Assembly: GCF_009725235.1 (NCBI RefSeq)
Contig: NZ_WJFC01000008.1
Location: forward strand, 1-64,000
DNA: 64,000 nucleotides
Reading direction: 5' to 3'
DNA from: Scytonema sp. UIC 10036
GTDB lineage: Bacteria > Cyanobacteriota > Cyanobacteriia > Cyanobacteriales > Nostocaceae
Shown: positions 44,345 to 54,357 of the stretch, one piece after another
Layout of the letters: each line of letters opens with the position of its first letter
How positions within the stretch are numbered: position 1 is the stretch's first letter
Notes under the pieces: model-generated
Databases searched by the model: none
The model's input: the letters and a program-made list of their open reading frames with translations, nothing else
Told to the model about the DNA's origin: nothing
Program-made: the position numbers and the translations under genes

Positions 44345-45302
44345 CTGAATCTCCCATTTGAATATTCCAACTGTTGTTAGAGGCTAGAATTGCGTCATTT
44401 TGTGAAGAGAGATTGAAATAGCCAAAGTTTGTTTTTCGACCTGTGGGCGATAATCCAGCATCTGGAAGCAGGTTAAACAGCGATGACAAAGGAAGCGCCC
44501 AGCAAGAGACTCGTTCAACTTGCGATTGAGCAAACTCCTTGAAAGCAGATACCAATAAATGTTTTGCTGTTGATGCTTGAGCAATAGGTACTTGCCAATC
44601 TACAATATGACCATAGCGGACGCCCGAACGCACATATTCTTTGAGAAAAGCATAACCTTGCATCTTATCCAAGGAACCAACTACCAGCAACTTGTATTCG
44701 GCATCAGGATTCTGAAAGAAGCGCCAGTGTAGCCAAGGTGGTGTTCTTCTACCACTAATTCCTTTTTGGTTTTCTTCATCGTTTGGCAGTGACAAACTAG
44801 GTACAAACTCCAGAGGAAAATCTGTCCAAATCTGGATTTTAGTGTCCATTTGGCTATCCGGCAAAAGCAATGGACCTTCCCATTCTGTAAGTTGCGGTAA
44901 AGCTTGCCATCCTAAAACGACCTGTCGAACCTTCCAAGCTGCATCGTTAGGAAAGGCGTAGAGAAACAACAAACCTCGCTGGCGGCAGATATCGTAAGCC
45001 AGGTGAGCCATTTCTATTAGCGTTGTTAAATTCCTCGCCGATGGGTGTACCATTGTGCCAACTGCCAAACCAGCCAAGCAGGGTTTCCCATGTAACCAAA
45101 AGGGTCGCGGTTGTACGGCATAGTGCCCAATAATGCCCTCATTGTTCTCAGCAACCACAATAATTGCTGGTTCTTCAGGCATCTGTTGGTAAACCCATTG
45201 CCAGTCTTGGTAAGAGACATCTACATTGAAGACAGCACGATAAAGTGCTAAAATTCCTAATTCGTCACCAGGACGAAAAGAACGAACTGTTGGCTTTTCC
45301 AC
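44334..45302 (-). CDS. GNAT family N-acyltransferase
   Basis: 322 aa. N-terminal GNAT domain: VRSFRPGDELGILALYRAVF, IIGHYAVQPRPFWLHGK, AGLAVGTMVHPSARNLTTLI. The C-terminal half (YKLLVVGSLDKMQGYAFLKE ...) is a second GNAT-like unit. It lies directly after (10 bases) the acyl carrier protein gene, so it may use the ACP-bound group as acyl donor. Donor and acceptor are inferred from context only. Confidence 0.78.
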   Translation of the reverse strand: MEKPTVRSFRPGDELGILALYRAVFNVDVSYQDWQWVYQQMPEEPAIIVVAENNEGIIGHYAVQPRPFWLHGKPCLAGLAVGTMVHPSARNLTTLIEMAHLAYDICRQRGLLFLYAFPNDAAWKVRQVVLGWQALPQLTEWEGPLLLPDSQMDTKIQIWTDFPLEFVPSLSLPNDEENQKGISGRRTPPWLHWRFFQNPDAEYKLLVVGSLDKMQGYAFLKEYVRSGVRYGHIVDWQVPIAQASTAKHLLVSAFKEFAQSQVERVSCWALPLSSLFNLLPDAGLSPTGRKTNFGYFNLSSQNDAILASNNSWNIQMGDSDVY

Positions 45303-45312
45303 GATCTAAGCC

Positions 45313-45546
45313 TCACAATGCATTGTGCTGGCGTAATGCATCCTCTATCCGCGCCACCGATACTAATTCAGCTATTTCAGAGGTTTTGAATTTGACGTTG
45401 TAACTACGTTCAATATTGAGAATGACATCAAGGTGTTTGAGAGAATCCCACGCTTCGATAGTGTCACTACTAGCGTCAGGGGCGAGCACTTCAGGAGCTA
45501 CTTCTAGTGCTTCTGCAATCGCTTGTCTTAATTTAGATTCGTACAT
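45313..45546 (-). CDS. Acyl carrier protein
   Basis: 77 aa from MYESKLRQAI. The phosphopantetheine site is the Ser in TIEAWDSLKHLDVI, and the helix pattern fits ACP. It starts inside the end of the FkbH-like gene (14-base overlap) and so is co-translated. FkbH-like enzymes load an ACP with a glycerate-derived C3 unit, so this is its likely carrier. Confidence 0.9.
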   Translation of the reverse strand: MYESKLRQAIAEALEVAPEVLAPDASSDTIEAWDSLKHLDVILNIERSYNVKFKTSEIAELVSVARIEDALRQHNAL

Positions 45547-47260
45547 CAGCTTTTGCCTCAAGAATTTTGATCCAAGATGGTTGTTGTAGCAATGAAATCG
45601 GCATTTTAAATTCCCAAGATTCACCCTGCCAATCTTCCGGGGGTTCCAGACCATATTTCGACAAAAACCCACGCGTAGGAGCATTTTTCTGAGTAGGTCG
45701 AAAGCATCCAGTTAACCTTGCCCCGTCCTGTTCTGCTTTATCTACTAAATAGGCAAAAAAAGCATCTTCAACGCTTCTACCTAAAGCACGACAACTCATG
45801 AGAAAATTTTCCAGTTCCCAGCACCCTAATTCCTCACGAATAATGGCTGCTCCCACAATTCCTAAATCCCCAAATTTGTCTTGAAGTTGCAAGCTATAAA
45901 GTCGGTAGTTGGGATTGGTGGCTAGGGCTTGCACTTCATTTTCGCTATAACGGCGAGTTGTGAAATTAAATTGGTTTGTACGTTGGCTTAATTGAGCAAT
46001 TCGGGGAAGAGCAAAGTCACTAGCTTCGCGAATAGTAACGACTATTTCTAGGGAAGAATAAAATTCCTCTAGGGAAGCAGATTGATTTTGTTCCAAATAA
46101 ATTTCTCTTTGTACTTGTTGGCGGTACATTTCACCGCGCCGACGATCCTCATCTGTAACTGATAGGGTATCGAAGCATTCCAGTTCCAAAAGCTGTGCAA
46201 CATAGTCCGAAGGATCATCTGGTACATCTACAACCAGTACTTCTGGCAATTGATGGCTAACTATTTCACGTTCTACAGGACTGTCATCCCAAAAAACTAA
46301 GCTGTCCAGACCGATGTTTAGTTTTTTAGCAATGCGGCGCAGATTTTCCGGTTTTGGTTCCCAGTTAATCTCCATACAGGCAAAATGCTCTGGATGCAAT
46401 ATTGTGTCTGGATGTTCCCGCAACACTGCCATAGCGTCATCGGGATTGTTCTTACTGCAAACTGCCAAAATGACCCCGCGTTGTGAAAGTGCTAGGGCTG
46501 CCATCTGAAACTCACGATAGGCTAGCCCTATCCCTTCATGTCCGAGTTGAATTCCTAACAGCCCATCTTCACCAATCACACCTCCCCACAATGTATTGTC
46601 TAGGTCTAAGACCAAACATTTACGACTTGGTGTAAAAAGTGCAGCAATATAACGAGTATATTCATTGGCAAGAAGATTTAACCCTGTCCTTGCGAGTCGG
46701 ATGCGGCCAAGATGCCAAAGGCGGCGATCGCACCAAGTCTGCCAACCGTGCTTTGCAACTAATGTCGCGTAGTCGAATAGAAGCAACCGTGATTCTGTCT
46801 TGCAGCGATCGCGCAGCTTGCGATTGAATGTTTCTGCTGCAATGTTGAGACAATATCCTGCATTACCCTCCAGTAAACCCAAAGGAGTTACAGAGCTAAC
46901 AATTGTATTATGACATAGGACAATACTTTGTGGGGGCAAATTGTGAAGTAAGTGGCTCACAACCGTTTCAGATCTTTGCCATGCCTTCTCGCCGACTTTT
47001 TCAGCTTCTTCTGAAAGAAGAACAGAATCAGAGGGTATCAGATCGGAAAACTCGGCGAACAGTACAACGATATCGGGGGCAAATTGGTAGAGTTCAGAGG
47101 ATGGATTGAGTGCGTTAGCTTCCCACTGACCGTAACCACTAAAGTAAAGTTTGATATCAAAGCCACGCTGATTGAGTGTAGCTTCCAATTTACGTGCTAT
47201 TAATTCTAAGTTAAATGAACAAAGAATAGCTAGACGCAAGGAACGTATTGTAACGCTCAC
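45533..47260 (-). CDS. FkbH-like HAD-IIIC phosphatase/acyl-loading enzyme
   Basis: 575 aa starting at a GTG (TAGTGAGC, with GGAGGA eight bases before). HAD motif I is in CLVLDLDNTLWGGVIGEDG, motif II in VILAVCSKNNPDDA, and the later acids in VFWDDSPVEREIV. The C-terminal GNAT-like part has NQFNFTTRRYSENEV and LMSCRALGRSVEDAFFAYL. FkbH proteins take 1,3-bisphosphoglycerate, transfer phosphoglycerate to an ACP and remove the phosphate. Next to the ACP gene, glyceryl-ACP is the expected product here. Confidence 0.9.
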   Translation of the reverse strand: MSVTIRSLRLAILCSFNLELIARKLEATLNQRGFDIKLYFSGYGQWEANALNPSSELYQFAPDIVVLFAEFSDLIPSDSVLLSEEAEKVGEKAWQRSETVVSHLLHNLPPQSIVLCHNTIVSSVTPLGLLEGNAGYCLNIAAETFNRKLRDRCKTESRLLLFDYATLVAKHGWQTWCDRRLWHLGRIRLARTGLNLLANEYTRYIAALFTPSRKCLVLDLDNTLWGGVIGEDGLLGIQLGHEGIGLAYREFQMAALALSQRGVILAVCSKNNPDDAMAVLREHPDTILHPEHFACMEINWEPKPENLRRIAKKLNIGLDSLVFWDDSPVEREIVSHQLPEVLVVDVPDDPSDYVAQLLELECFDTLSVTDEDRRRGEMYRQQVQREIYLEQNQSASLEEFYSSLEIVVTIREASDFALPRIAQLSQRTNQFNFTTRRYSENEVQALATNPNYRLYSLQLQDKFGDLGIVGAAIIREELGCWELENFLMSCRALGRSVEDAFFAYLVDKAEQDGARLTGCFRPTQKNAPTRGFLSKYGLEPPEDWQGESWEFKMPISLLQQPSWIKILEAKADVRI

Positions 47261-47724
47261 TAATTATTTCCTCCTTGTTCCAAAAATTCGATGATAGTGC
47301 CATGCCAGTAAACAAAGGCGATATGCTTACCTTGGAAAGCAACAGCTGGAACGGGAGTACAAGTAATAATTCCTCCTTGTTCTCGCACATAGTCACAGCT
47401 AGCGTTAATGTCATCAACCAGGTAGCAAAGGTGATGAAACCCCGGACCGCGCTTCTTAAGAAAATTGGAAACTGGACTGTCTGGTTCCGCAGGTTCCACA
47501 AGTTCAATTAAGACATTTGACCCGGAATTGATAAACTGAACCCGAACTTTTTGAATGGGGTCATGGTAGATGGGGGTTGCAGCCTCAAAACCCATTCCTG
47601 AATATAAGTTAAAACCAGTACTAATGCTTTGGACAACTATACCTATATGATGTAGGGTTAGAGTTTTGCCCGGTACATTAACTTTTTCCTTCCCAAGAGC
47701 CTCAGCATACAAATTTTCAGCCAT
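47260..47724 (-). CDS. VOC family (methylmalonyl-CoA epimerase-like) protein
   Basis: About 154 aa from MAENLYAEAL. Metal ligands as in epimerase/glyoxalase: His in LHHIGIVV, middle His in GPGFHHLCYLV, and Glu in TIIEFLEQ. The stop shares one base with the GTG of the FkbH-like gene (TAGTG). It may epimerise or rearrange the C3 acyl unit, or act on a sugar; only context supports this. Confidence 0.83.
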   Translation of the reverse strand: MAENLYAEALGKEKVNVPGKTLTLHHIGIVVQSISTGFNLYSGMGFEAATPIYHDPIQKVRVQFINSGSNVLIELVEPAEPDSPVSNFLKKRGPGFHHLCYLVDDINASCDYVREQGGIITCTPVPAVAFQGKHIAFVYWHGTIIEFLEQGGNN

Positions 47725-47772
47725 AAATCTATCAGCACTCCATATCACCAAAATTAAACCCATTCATTTTTG

Positions 47773-48954
47773 TCAACATTTTTTAGAAAGTTCTGGAAAC
47801 AAAATTCCTAACTCTTGATAAAATTTCATCAGCCGTTGAAATACCATTTCTTCATCATATTCAGCTTCCACGCGCTCCCGGCTTGCTTTGCCATAAGCTT
47901 GTCGTAATTCAGGTTTAGCTAGTAATGTTCCCAAAGCCTCAGCTAACTTTTCACTATTTTTAGGTGGCACAATTAAGCCTGTTCTTCCATGCACCACTGC
48001 TTCTCGACAACCTCGAACATCTGTGGCGACAATTGGTAAACTCATTGACATTGCTTCCAAGATAGAGCGCGGTAATCCTTCATTAAAATACGTAGGCAGC
48101 GTAAAGATATCTAAAAGACCTAAAATCTCCGGAATATCTTGGCGATCGCCTGTGAGGGTAACACGATCCTCTAACCCTTGGATCTGAATTTTTTCAATGA
48201 GTTCCTTTTGGAAAGGTTCAGGGTCAGTGTTCAGTTGACCGCCAATTATTACAACGTGCAAATTAGGAAACTGAGGGAGTAGCTTCGCCGTGGCTTCAAT
48301 CAGATATCCACTCCCTTTCTTCCGAGTTAAACGCCCAATTGTACCAATTACTAAGTCAGCAGTGTCTGGGATACCTAAGGATTTACGTAATTCCTTTTGG
48401 TGAGTTGAATCGAGGCGAGCGCGATTGAAGCGATGAATATCTACACCATTGCCAAGGTAACAGATTTTCTCCGGTTGACAAAGACCCAATTTCTGAGCGG
48501 TGGCGGTATCTTCATAATTTTGACTGAGAATGAGGTCAGTAAAGTTAGCACAGATTTTTTCAGCTGTGAAGTAAAAAAGATATTGACTGGGGGGGGATAG
48601 ATCGTGGAAGGGAAAACCGTGGCTAGTGTAAACTATGCGTTTGATACCAGCTAGTTTTGCAGCAATACGCCCCAACACCGCAGCTATCGGTGTATGTACA
48701 TGGACTAAATCATACTGATGCTGTCGCATTAACTTCATCAGTTGATAAATACTTTTCAAGTTTGAGATAGGAGAAATCCGACGGTCAATCTGAATTGGGC
48801 GGACTATATATCCTTGCTTTTGTAATTCTTCAACATCTGAGTCTGGAGAGCAAGCAATTTCTACTGATAAATTTCGAGACAAAAAGTAATTGATTTGAGG
48901 TAGCAAAAGTATTTTGGCAGTTCCGCCGATAGCACAAAGCTGAAGAATTTTCAT
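47773..48954 (-). CDS. Glycosyltransferase, GT4 family (1)
   Basis: About 393 aa from MKILQLCAIGG. GT-B fold: YDLVHVHTPIAAVLGRIAAK, VIGTIGRLTRKKGSGYLIEA, and the E-x7-E region in YFNEGLPRSILEAMSMSLPI. Probably transfers a sugar from a nucleotide donor onto the growing lipid-linked repeat. Linkage and donor cannot be told. Confidence 0.9.
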   Translation of the reverse strand: MKILQLCAIGGTAKILLLPQINYFLSRNLSVEIACSPDSDVEELQKQGYIVRPIQIDRRISPISNLKSIYQLMKLMRQHQYDLVHVHTPIAAVLGRIAAKLAGIKRIVYTSHGFPFHDLSPPSQYLFYFTAEKICANFTDLILSQNYEDTATAQKLGLCQPEKICYLGNGVDIHRFNRARLDSTHQKELRKSLGIPDTADLVIGTIGRLTRKKGSGYLIEATAKLLPQFPNLHVVIIGGQLNTDPEPFQKELIEKIQIQGLEDRVTLTGDRQDIPEILGLLDIFTLPTYFNEGLPRSILEAMSMSLPIVATDVRGCREAVVHGRTGLIVPPKNSEKLAEALGTLLAKPELRQAYGKASRERVEAEYDEEMVFQRLMKFYQELGILFPELSKKC

Positions 48955-49033
48955 TGTGATGAGATTTTTCGTTGATTTTGGTATAGAACAATACGACAAT
49001 CACTCAGCATTTTTCAGAAATAAGGTTTTTTTT

Positions 49034-50245
49034 CTAAATATCCTTAACTGAACTGTATTGAGGTATGGGAAGTCCTCTCAAGTTTTGTTTAGTCAAAATA
49101 TTTTCATACAAATTCTCATATTCAGTGACAACAGATTCTAATGAAAAGGATGTAATAATTCTGTCTCGTGCTGCTTTCTTTATGGCTTCCCTAGCCTCCG
49201 AATCTAGCTCAATTAACTCTTTCCAAGCATGAGCTAAGGCTTCTGGATTCTTTGGAGGTACAACCCGTCCAGTATTACTGACTATCCAAGCTGAATCTCC
49301 GACGTCTGTTACCACGCAAGGCACACCACAAGCCATCGCTTCCCCTAAGATCATAGGAAATGCTTCACCATAGGCAGAAGCAGAAGAAGCAATATCTAGA
49401 GCAGCACTGAGGCGAGGTATATCATTGCGCTCTCCTAACAGATGTGTTTGATGACAAAGTGAGAGTTCTTCAATTAACTGATGCAACTCCTGATTTTCTC
49501 GATCAACTCCTGTTCCAACTAGAAGAAAGTGTGTATTTGGATAGTCCTTTAACACAATTGCAGCAGCACGCAGAAAATTAGCATGGTCTTTCATTGGATG
49601 ATAACGACAAATTAATCCAATCAAAAAAGTATTTTCTGGTAAATTCAGCTCCTCTCGAACACTTAATCTAGCTTCAATTGATGGCTTAAATAACGAAGTG
49701 TCAGAGCCATTTGGAATTAAACAGCTATTCTCACTGTCATAACCTAATGCTTCATGTTGTATTTGACTAGTCTGAGAAACAAAAACAATCTTGCTAGGTA
49801 ATTTAGAAAGCCAAGCCAACAATTTAATAATAGCTGCTGACAATTTTTTCTCGAAGGTCAGTGAATAAATAGAATGATGAATATTCCAGACAACAGGTAT
49901 TTTATATGAGACAAAAATAACAGATATTTGTGCTGCTAAAATGCCGTGGTACATCCAGCCTTGAATCAAATCGGGTTTGATTTGACGAACTGTATGAACT
50001 AAACGCCATAATGCTGCTGGTGTAGGTATTCCTGTTTTCATGTCAATCGTATGAACAGGTATGCCTAAGGCGGCGATGCGATTGCCTAAAGCACCACAAT
50101 CCATCAAAGAAACTACAATTGGCTTAAATCGCATTCTATTGGTTTTGGACAGTAACTTGTACAGCATCATTTCTGCACCACCGATTGAAAGTCCAGTAAT
50201 GATATGCAATATAACTTTTTTGCCTGAATTATTATCAGCGTACAC
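49034..50245 (-). CDS. Glycosyltransferase, GT4 family (2)
   Basis: 403 aa. KVILHIITGLSIGGAEMMLY at the N terminus, PDLIQGWMYHGILAAQ, CRYHPMKDHANFLRAA, and AYGEAFPMILGEAMACGVPC. The start overlaps the end of the Wzy-like gene by 11 bases, so the two are coupled. Confidence 0.9.
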   Translation of the reverse strand: MYADNNSGKKVILHIITGLSIGGAEMMLYKLLSKTNRMRFKPIVVSLMDCGALGNRIAALGIPVHTIDMKTGIPTPAALWRLVHTVRQIKPDLIQGWMYHGILAAQISVIFVSYKIPVVWNIHHSIYSLTFEKKLSAAIIKLLAWLSKLPSKIVFVSQTSQIQHEALGYDSENSCLIPNGSDTSLFKPSIEARLSVREELNLPENTFLIGLICRYHPMKDHANFLRAAAIVLKDYPNTHFLLVGTGVDRENQELHQLIEELSLCHQTHLLGERNDIPRLSAALDIASSASAYGEAFPMILGEAMACGVPCVVTDVGDSAWIVSNTGRVVPPKNPEALAHAWKELIELDSEAREAIKKAARDRIITSFSLESVVTEYENLYENILTKQNLRGLPIPQYSSVKDI

Positions 50246-51614
50246 AGCTTTTCTTTCCTGTTTTTTTATGATTTTGAGGTTGAAGTATGGTAATTTTACT
50301 AGCTAAAGATAGTAAGAGAATCATTGAGAAAAAAAGTCCTAAATTAGGGAATATTAATACTCTGGGATCTCCTGCTGTAAAATAATCTAACCATATTTTT
50401 GCTATAACTATGTAAAGAAAAGGCACCCAACATATGTCAAAAATATTATTCAGTAAAATGTTTTGTAAGTAGCGACCAATCCATCCATATATAAAACAAA
50501 CAAGAATGAGTCCAAACCAAGACATACTATAGATACCAAATGCTAGAAAGCCAGTTGGGATTTCATATTCATTTGTTCCTATGATGTAATAAGTGTTGTA
50601 ATAAGAAATTGTTTGTGGAACTTCAATATCATTTAATAAGCGCTCTGGTAAGAGAGTCACAAAAGCATATATCCAATCCACAAATAACCGTGGTTCATAA
50701 TTTGTATAAAAAGCTGCATCTAGGGAATGAAGGGGGTAAACAAAACTACTCATAAATTTTTCAAAACTAAATCCTTCATCTGGAGAATTTCTGAGAAATT
50801 CTTGAAATTTTTCCACCACGGCACCCAAACCATCAGGGAGGGCAGTTAAACTGAAAAATAACGGTTTTCCATAGACAATAAAGAGAGATATAAAACAGAC
50901 AAAAGGAATGACAAAGCCCCAAGAGAATTTTCCAGTTTGAAGAACATAAACTAAATAAAATACAATATAGTAGGTTATCCAGCCTCCTCGAGAACCTATC
51001 ATAGTAACTGCAATCGTGGAAATGACGATTGAAAAGATAAATACAAAAAATAAAAGTAATCTTCGTTTTTTGATTTTTTTAATAAATAAAAAACTTGCTA
51101 ATAAATAAGATGTTAATTGTGACAATACCATGAAATGTTTAAAAAATACTAGTCCCCCGCCTGTATCCACTATATCTGCTTGTTGTCGTATTAAATTAGC
51201 ATTAGACAATGCATATACAAATCCTCCATATTGCGAACTATATAAATAAATTGAAATCATTGAAAGTAAAAGTAAAAAATAGGATAATAAAACTACCATA
51301 TTATCTTTACTTTTAATTAAAATATTTCCTCCATTTTTTTGAGATGAAGATGAATAAAAACCAAGAACTACAACAAAATATCCAATAAATATGGCTAATC
51401 CAGTTTGTATGTTGCTGATGTAAAGGGTTGAACGGAAATTCAATAGAGAGCTTGAACTCCTCCAATCAGCATCCAGTAAGAATGCTGGTAAGGGATACAT
51501 TAGGATATAAATTATATTGAATAAGCTTAAAAAATCGATGGCTTTTGCCTTTTTTCGGAAAAATTCTAGAAAAATGATAAAAACTATGAGACCTAAATAA
51601 GCTGTAGCTAACAT
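50235..51614 (-). CDS. Wzy-like O-antigen/oligosaccharide polymerase
   Basis: 459 aa, very hydrophobic with about ten or more membrane helices. A large loop in the C-terminal half contains PDEGFSFEKFMSSFVYPLHS and LLPERLLNDIEVPQTI. That topology and the position among GT4 and flippase genes mark a Wzy-type polymerase, which joins repeat units at the outer face of the inner membrane. Sequence motifs are weak, as usual in this family. Notably AT-rich compared with neighbours. Confidence 0.78.
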   Translation of the reverse strand: MLATAYLGLIVFIIFLEFFRKKAKAIDFLSLFNIIYILMYPLPAFLLDADWRSSSSLLNFRSTLYISNIQTGLAIFIGYFVVVLGFYSSSSQKNGGNILIKSKDNMVVLLSYFLLLLSMISIYLYSSQYGGFVYALSNANLIRQQADIVDTGGGLVFFKHFMVLSQLTSYLLASFLFIKKIKKRRLLLFFVFIFSIVISTIAVTMIGSRGGWITYYIVFYLVYVLQTGKFSWGFVIPFVCFISLFIVYGKPLFFSLTALPDGLGAVVEKFQEFLRNSPDEGFSFEKFMSSFVYPLHSLDAAFYTNYEPRLFVDWIYAFVTLLPERLLNDIEVPQTISYYNTYYIIGTNEYEIPTGFLAFGIYSMSWFGLILVCFIYGWIGRYLQNILLNNIFDICWVPFLYIVIAKIWLDYFTAGDPRVLIFPNLGLFFSMILLLSLASKITILQPQNHKKTGKKSCVR

Positions 51615-51677
51615 TTACAACTCCTCTAACAGAGTGTACTTTATTTGCTTTATGAAAATCAAAAATGAGAAGATTGT

Positions 51678-52769
51678 TTAGGTATAACCTAAAAGCGCCA
51701 AATATTTCGAGACTGCTTGTTCAACAGAAAAATTCATTGCCTGCTTTACTAAAAAATCTCGATTCACAGGAGCATCCAACACTTTTAACATTGCTTTAAA
51801 CATTTCTGTTGCATCTCCGACCGACACCAAACACCCATATTTTCCGTCTTCTAAAATTTCTTTTGGTCCGCTAGGGCAATCTGTAGAAATCACAGGACAA
51901 CCACAAGCCATAGCCTCAATTAATACTGTAGGCAATCCTTCCCAACGAGAAGAAAGTATAAATGCACTAGCATTAAACATATAGGCATAAGGGTTTTCAA
52001 CGAAACCTGGTAGGGAAACATCATCAGCGATTCCCAACCTATGAATCATCCTTTCTAGTTCAGCCCGACATTCTCCCTCACCTAAAATTAATAACCGAGC
52101 CAATCTTTGTTTTCTAAGGAGTGCAAAAGCTTGAATTAAAGTTGGGAAATCTTTTTGTTCTGTTAACCGTCCCACAGCCAAAAAAACGGGGGGATCTCCT
52201 TCCTGAAACCAGGGATTATCTAAAGGAGTTTTTGCTTTCTTCAGCAACTCACTATTGACAACTGGATTGTAGATGACACTAACCTTTCCTGCTGCAAGAC
52301 CAAGTTGTGCTTGTAAATCTTCGGCTACACCTTTAGAAACCCCCACAATAGCATCTGCATTCGGATAAAGCCATTTCATAAACGGCGGTACAAATCTAGC
52401 CCGGAATAATTTCGATTTTTCCACTGATAAAGTGTTATGTTCTACCAACACCAACTTGGTTTTTGTGCGAGCAAGTTTTTTGGCTGACACTGCTACTACG
52501 TTTGCATGACTCATATGTGACACTAGCCCATATGGTCTGTTTTGTTGTAAGTAACGGGACAAAGGCAGTAAAGCCTTTATGACTCGTCCAACCTCTAAGT
52601 TCACGACACGCACTTGCTTGGGTATGTTATTCAAATACGGTCCTTCTGCACTAGCTATGACTAGGTCTAAAGACACATTGGGTCTTAACATACCGTTAAG
52701 TAAATTCAGTGTGACACGTTCAGCTCCACCACCATGTAAAGTAGGAATAAAGAAAGCAATGCGTTGCAT
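51678..52769 (-). CDS. Glycosyltransferase, GT4 family (3)
   Basis: 363 aa. IAFFIPTLHGGGAERVTLNL, FLAVGRLTEQKDFPTLIQAF, and RWEGLPTVLIEAMACGCPVI then STDCPSGPKEIL. Close in type to the GT at 52842-54014 (same GGGAER and STDCPSGP motifs), so the two may be old duplicates acting in sequence. Confidence 0.92.
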   Translation of the reverse strand: MQRIAFFIPTLHGGGAERVTLNLLNGMLRPNVSLDLVIASAEGPYLNNIPKQVRVVNLEVGRVIKALLPLSRYLQQNRPYGLVSHMSHANVVAVSAKKLARTKTKLVLVEHNTLSVEKSKLFRARFVPPFMKWLYPNADAIVGVSKGVAEDLQAQLGLAAGKVSVIYNPVVNSELLKKAKTPLDNPWFQEGDPPVFLAVGRLTEQKDFPTLIQAFALLRKQRLARLLILGEGECRAELERMIHRLGIADDVSLPGFVENPYAYMFNASAFILSSRWEGLPTVLIEAMACGCPVISTDCPSGPKEILEDGKYGCLVSVGDATEMFKAMLKVLDAPVNRDFLVKQAMNFSVEQAVSKYLALLGYT

Positions 52770-52841
52770 AAATTAACTATGTAGAATTACAGATACACGA
52801 ATTGCGCGATCGCGCAATTCTATTTGGAATTAACAGGTAAA

Positions 52842-54014
52842 TTAATAGGATTTGGATACAACTGTTTTTTTGAGACTTCTGTTATTATTTGCTTTGTTAT
52901 TTAAAACATCACCAAATAAGTCTTCCCACATACCTATTATCTTTTCTAGCTTGAAACGTTCTGCGCCAGAAGGAGCTTCAGCTGCCAACCGTTGCCGCTC
53001 TTGTTCATTAGACATCAAACGATCTATTGCAATAGCTAATGATGATACATCTTCATTTGGCACTAAAATCCCATCTACACCTTCACGGATAATTTCTCTT
53101 GGTCCGCTAGGGCAATCTGTAGAAATGACTGGTAACCCACATGCCATTGCTTCGATTAAAACATTCCCAAAACCTTCAAAGCGGGAAGACAACACAAAGA
53201 GCTTGGAATGTTTTAATACGGGAAAGGGGTTACTTAACAGTCCTGGTAGAAAGACCTGATGAGTTAAGCCTAAAGTTTCTCTAAGCTTCTCAAGCTCGGA
53301 ACGATTTTCTCCTTCTCCTAATATTATAAGTTGCCAATCTAAATGTTGTTGAGCAATTTTTTTGAAGGCATACAACAAAATATCAAAACCTTTTTGATAA
53401 GTCAATCGACCCATAGCAATCACCCATTTCTTTTCTGGATCGGCATCTTTAAGCAAGTTGGTCGTACTTGCTTCATCTTGAACAGGGGCTAATGGGTTAT
53501 AGATAACTGCTCTTTTTGTTTTTGGCAACCAATCAAAATAATTATCAACTCCTTTGCTTGTGCTCACTATTTTAGCAGCTGTCGGATAAGTTATACGTCG
53601 CAACTTATCCCACCAGCTTCCGCTTGAACTCATGTGGGGATTATTTTGCTCGCTAACTATAACAGGATATCCTGACTTTATAAGTGCAAGCAATGTCAAT
53701 ATATTAGGTCGATTTAGAAAAGAAATAACTAGGTTAGGCTGAAATGAGCAAATTGCCCTTCTCAATATCCAAATTCGATAAACATTATTCCATAAACCAT
53801 GAATTAGTGTTGGTGAGTTACTTGCAATGTTCAAAGCAACTCTTTGAACATTACTTGGTAGTGTGTAAAAATCAGCTTGTTCACCGAATAGCGTCACTAC
53901 TGCAACTTGATGCCCTTTTTTTAAAAAACCTTCAGCTAGCAAAACCACAGCACGCTCAGCACCACCGCCTGCAAGAGATGAAATTACCAAGGTTAATCGC
54001 ATTGCTTTTGTCAT
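52842..54014 (-). CDS. Glycosyltransferase, GT4 family (4)
   Basis: 390 aa. SSLAGGGAERAVVLLAEGFL, VIAMGRLTYQKGFDILLYAF, RFEGFGNVLIEAMACGLPVI and STDCPSGPREII. Same motif set as the previous gene. Cytosolic side of the membrane, adds one sugar to the repeat unit. Confidence 0.92.
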   Translation of the reverse strand: MTKAMRLTLVISSLAGGGAERAVVLLAEGFLKKGHQVAVVTLFGEQADFYTLPSNVQRVALNIASNSPTLIHGLWNNVYRIWILRRAICSFQPNLVISFLNRPNILTLLALIKSGYPVIVSEQNNPHMSSSGSWWDKLRRITYPTAAKIVSTSKGVDNYFDWLPKTKRAVIYNPLAPVQDEASTTNLLKDADPEKKWVIAMGRLTYQKGFDILLYAFKKIAQQHLDWQLIILGEGENRSELEKLRETLGLTHQVFLPGLLSNPFPVLKHSKLFVLSSRFEGFGNVLIEAMACGLPVISTDCPSGPREIIREGVDGILVPNEDVSSLAIAIDRLMSNEQERQRLAAEAPSGAERFKLEKIIGMWEDLFGDVLNNKANNNRSLKKTVVSKSY

Positions 54015-54357
54015 ATCCTTTATTCTTTCAATAAAAATGTTTGTTAACTTTTTTCATCCCTCAATAATATTCCGTGGCACAAATACTTTTATTGAAGTTT
54101 ATGTAAATTCCTGTTAGGGTGTTTCATTGAAACTACAGCATCAGTACAGTCATATCAAAAAGCAGGTTTCTTTATAGAGGCACGCTGAATGAAAGTGTTT
54201 GTATGCCTACGAAATATTAATCTTTCCAACACGGAGAAAGCAAGTTTTTTGCCTCCATTTTAACTACTGGAACGTCAATCTAAGGTGCAGGAAAGCTTTT
54301 CCACTGCTTTGCTTACCATTAGCTAAAGCACTTTGCAAGAACTGAGATTAAGGTACT
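54015..54357. other. Intergenic gap inside the polysaccharide cluster
   Basis: 343 bases with no credible frame and no strong hairpin. It may hold a promoter for the downstream glycosyltransferase block, but no box stands out. Confidence 0.35.
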
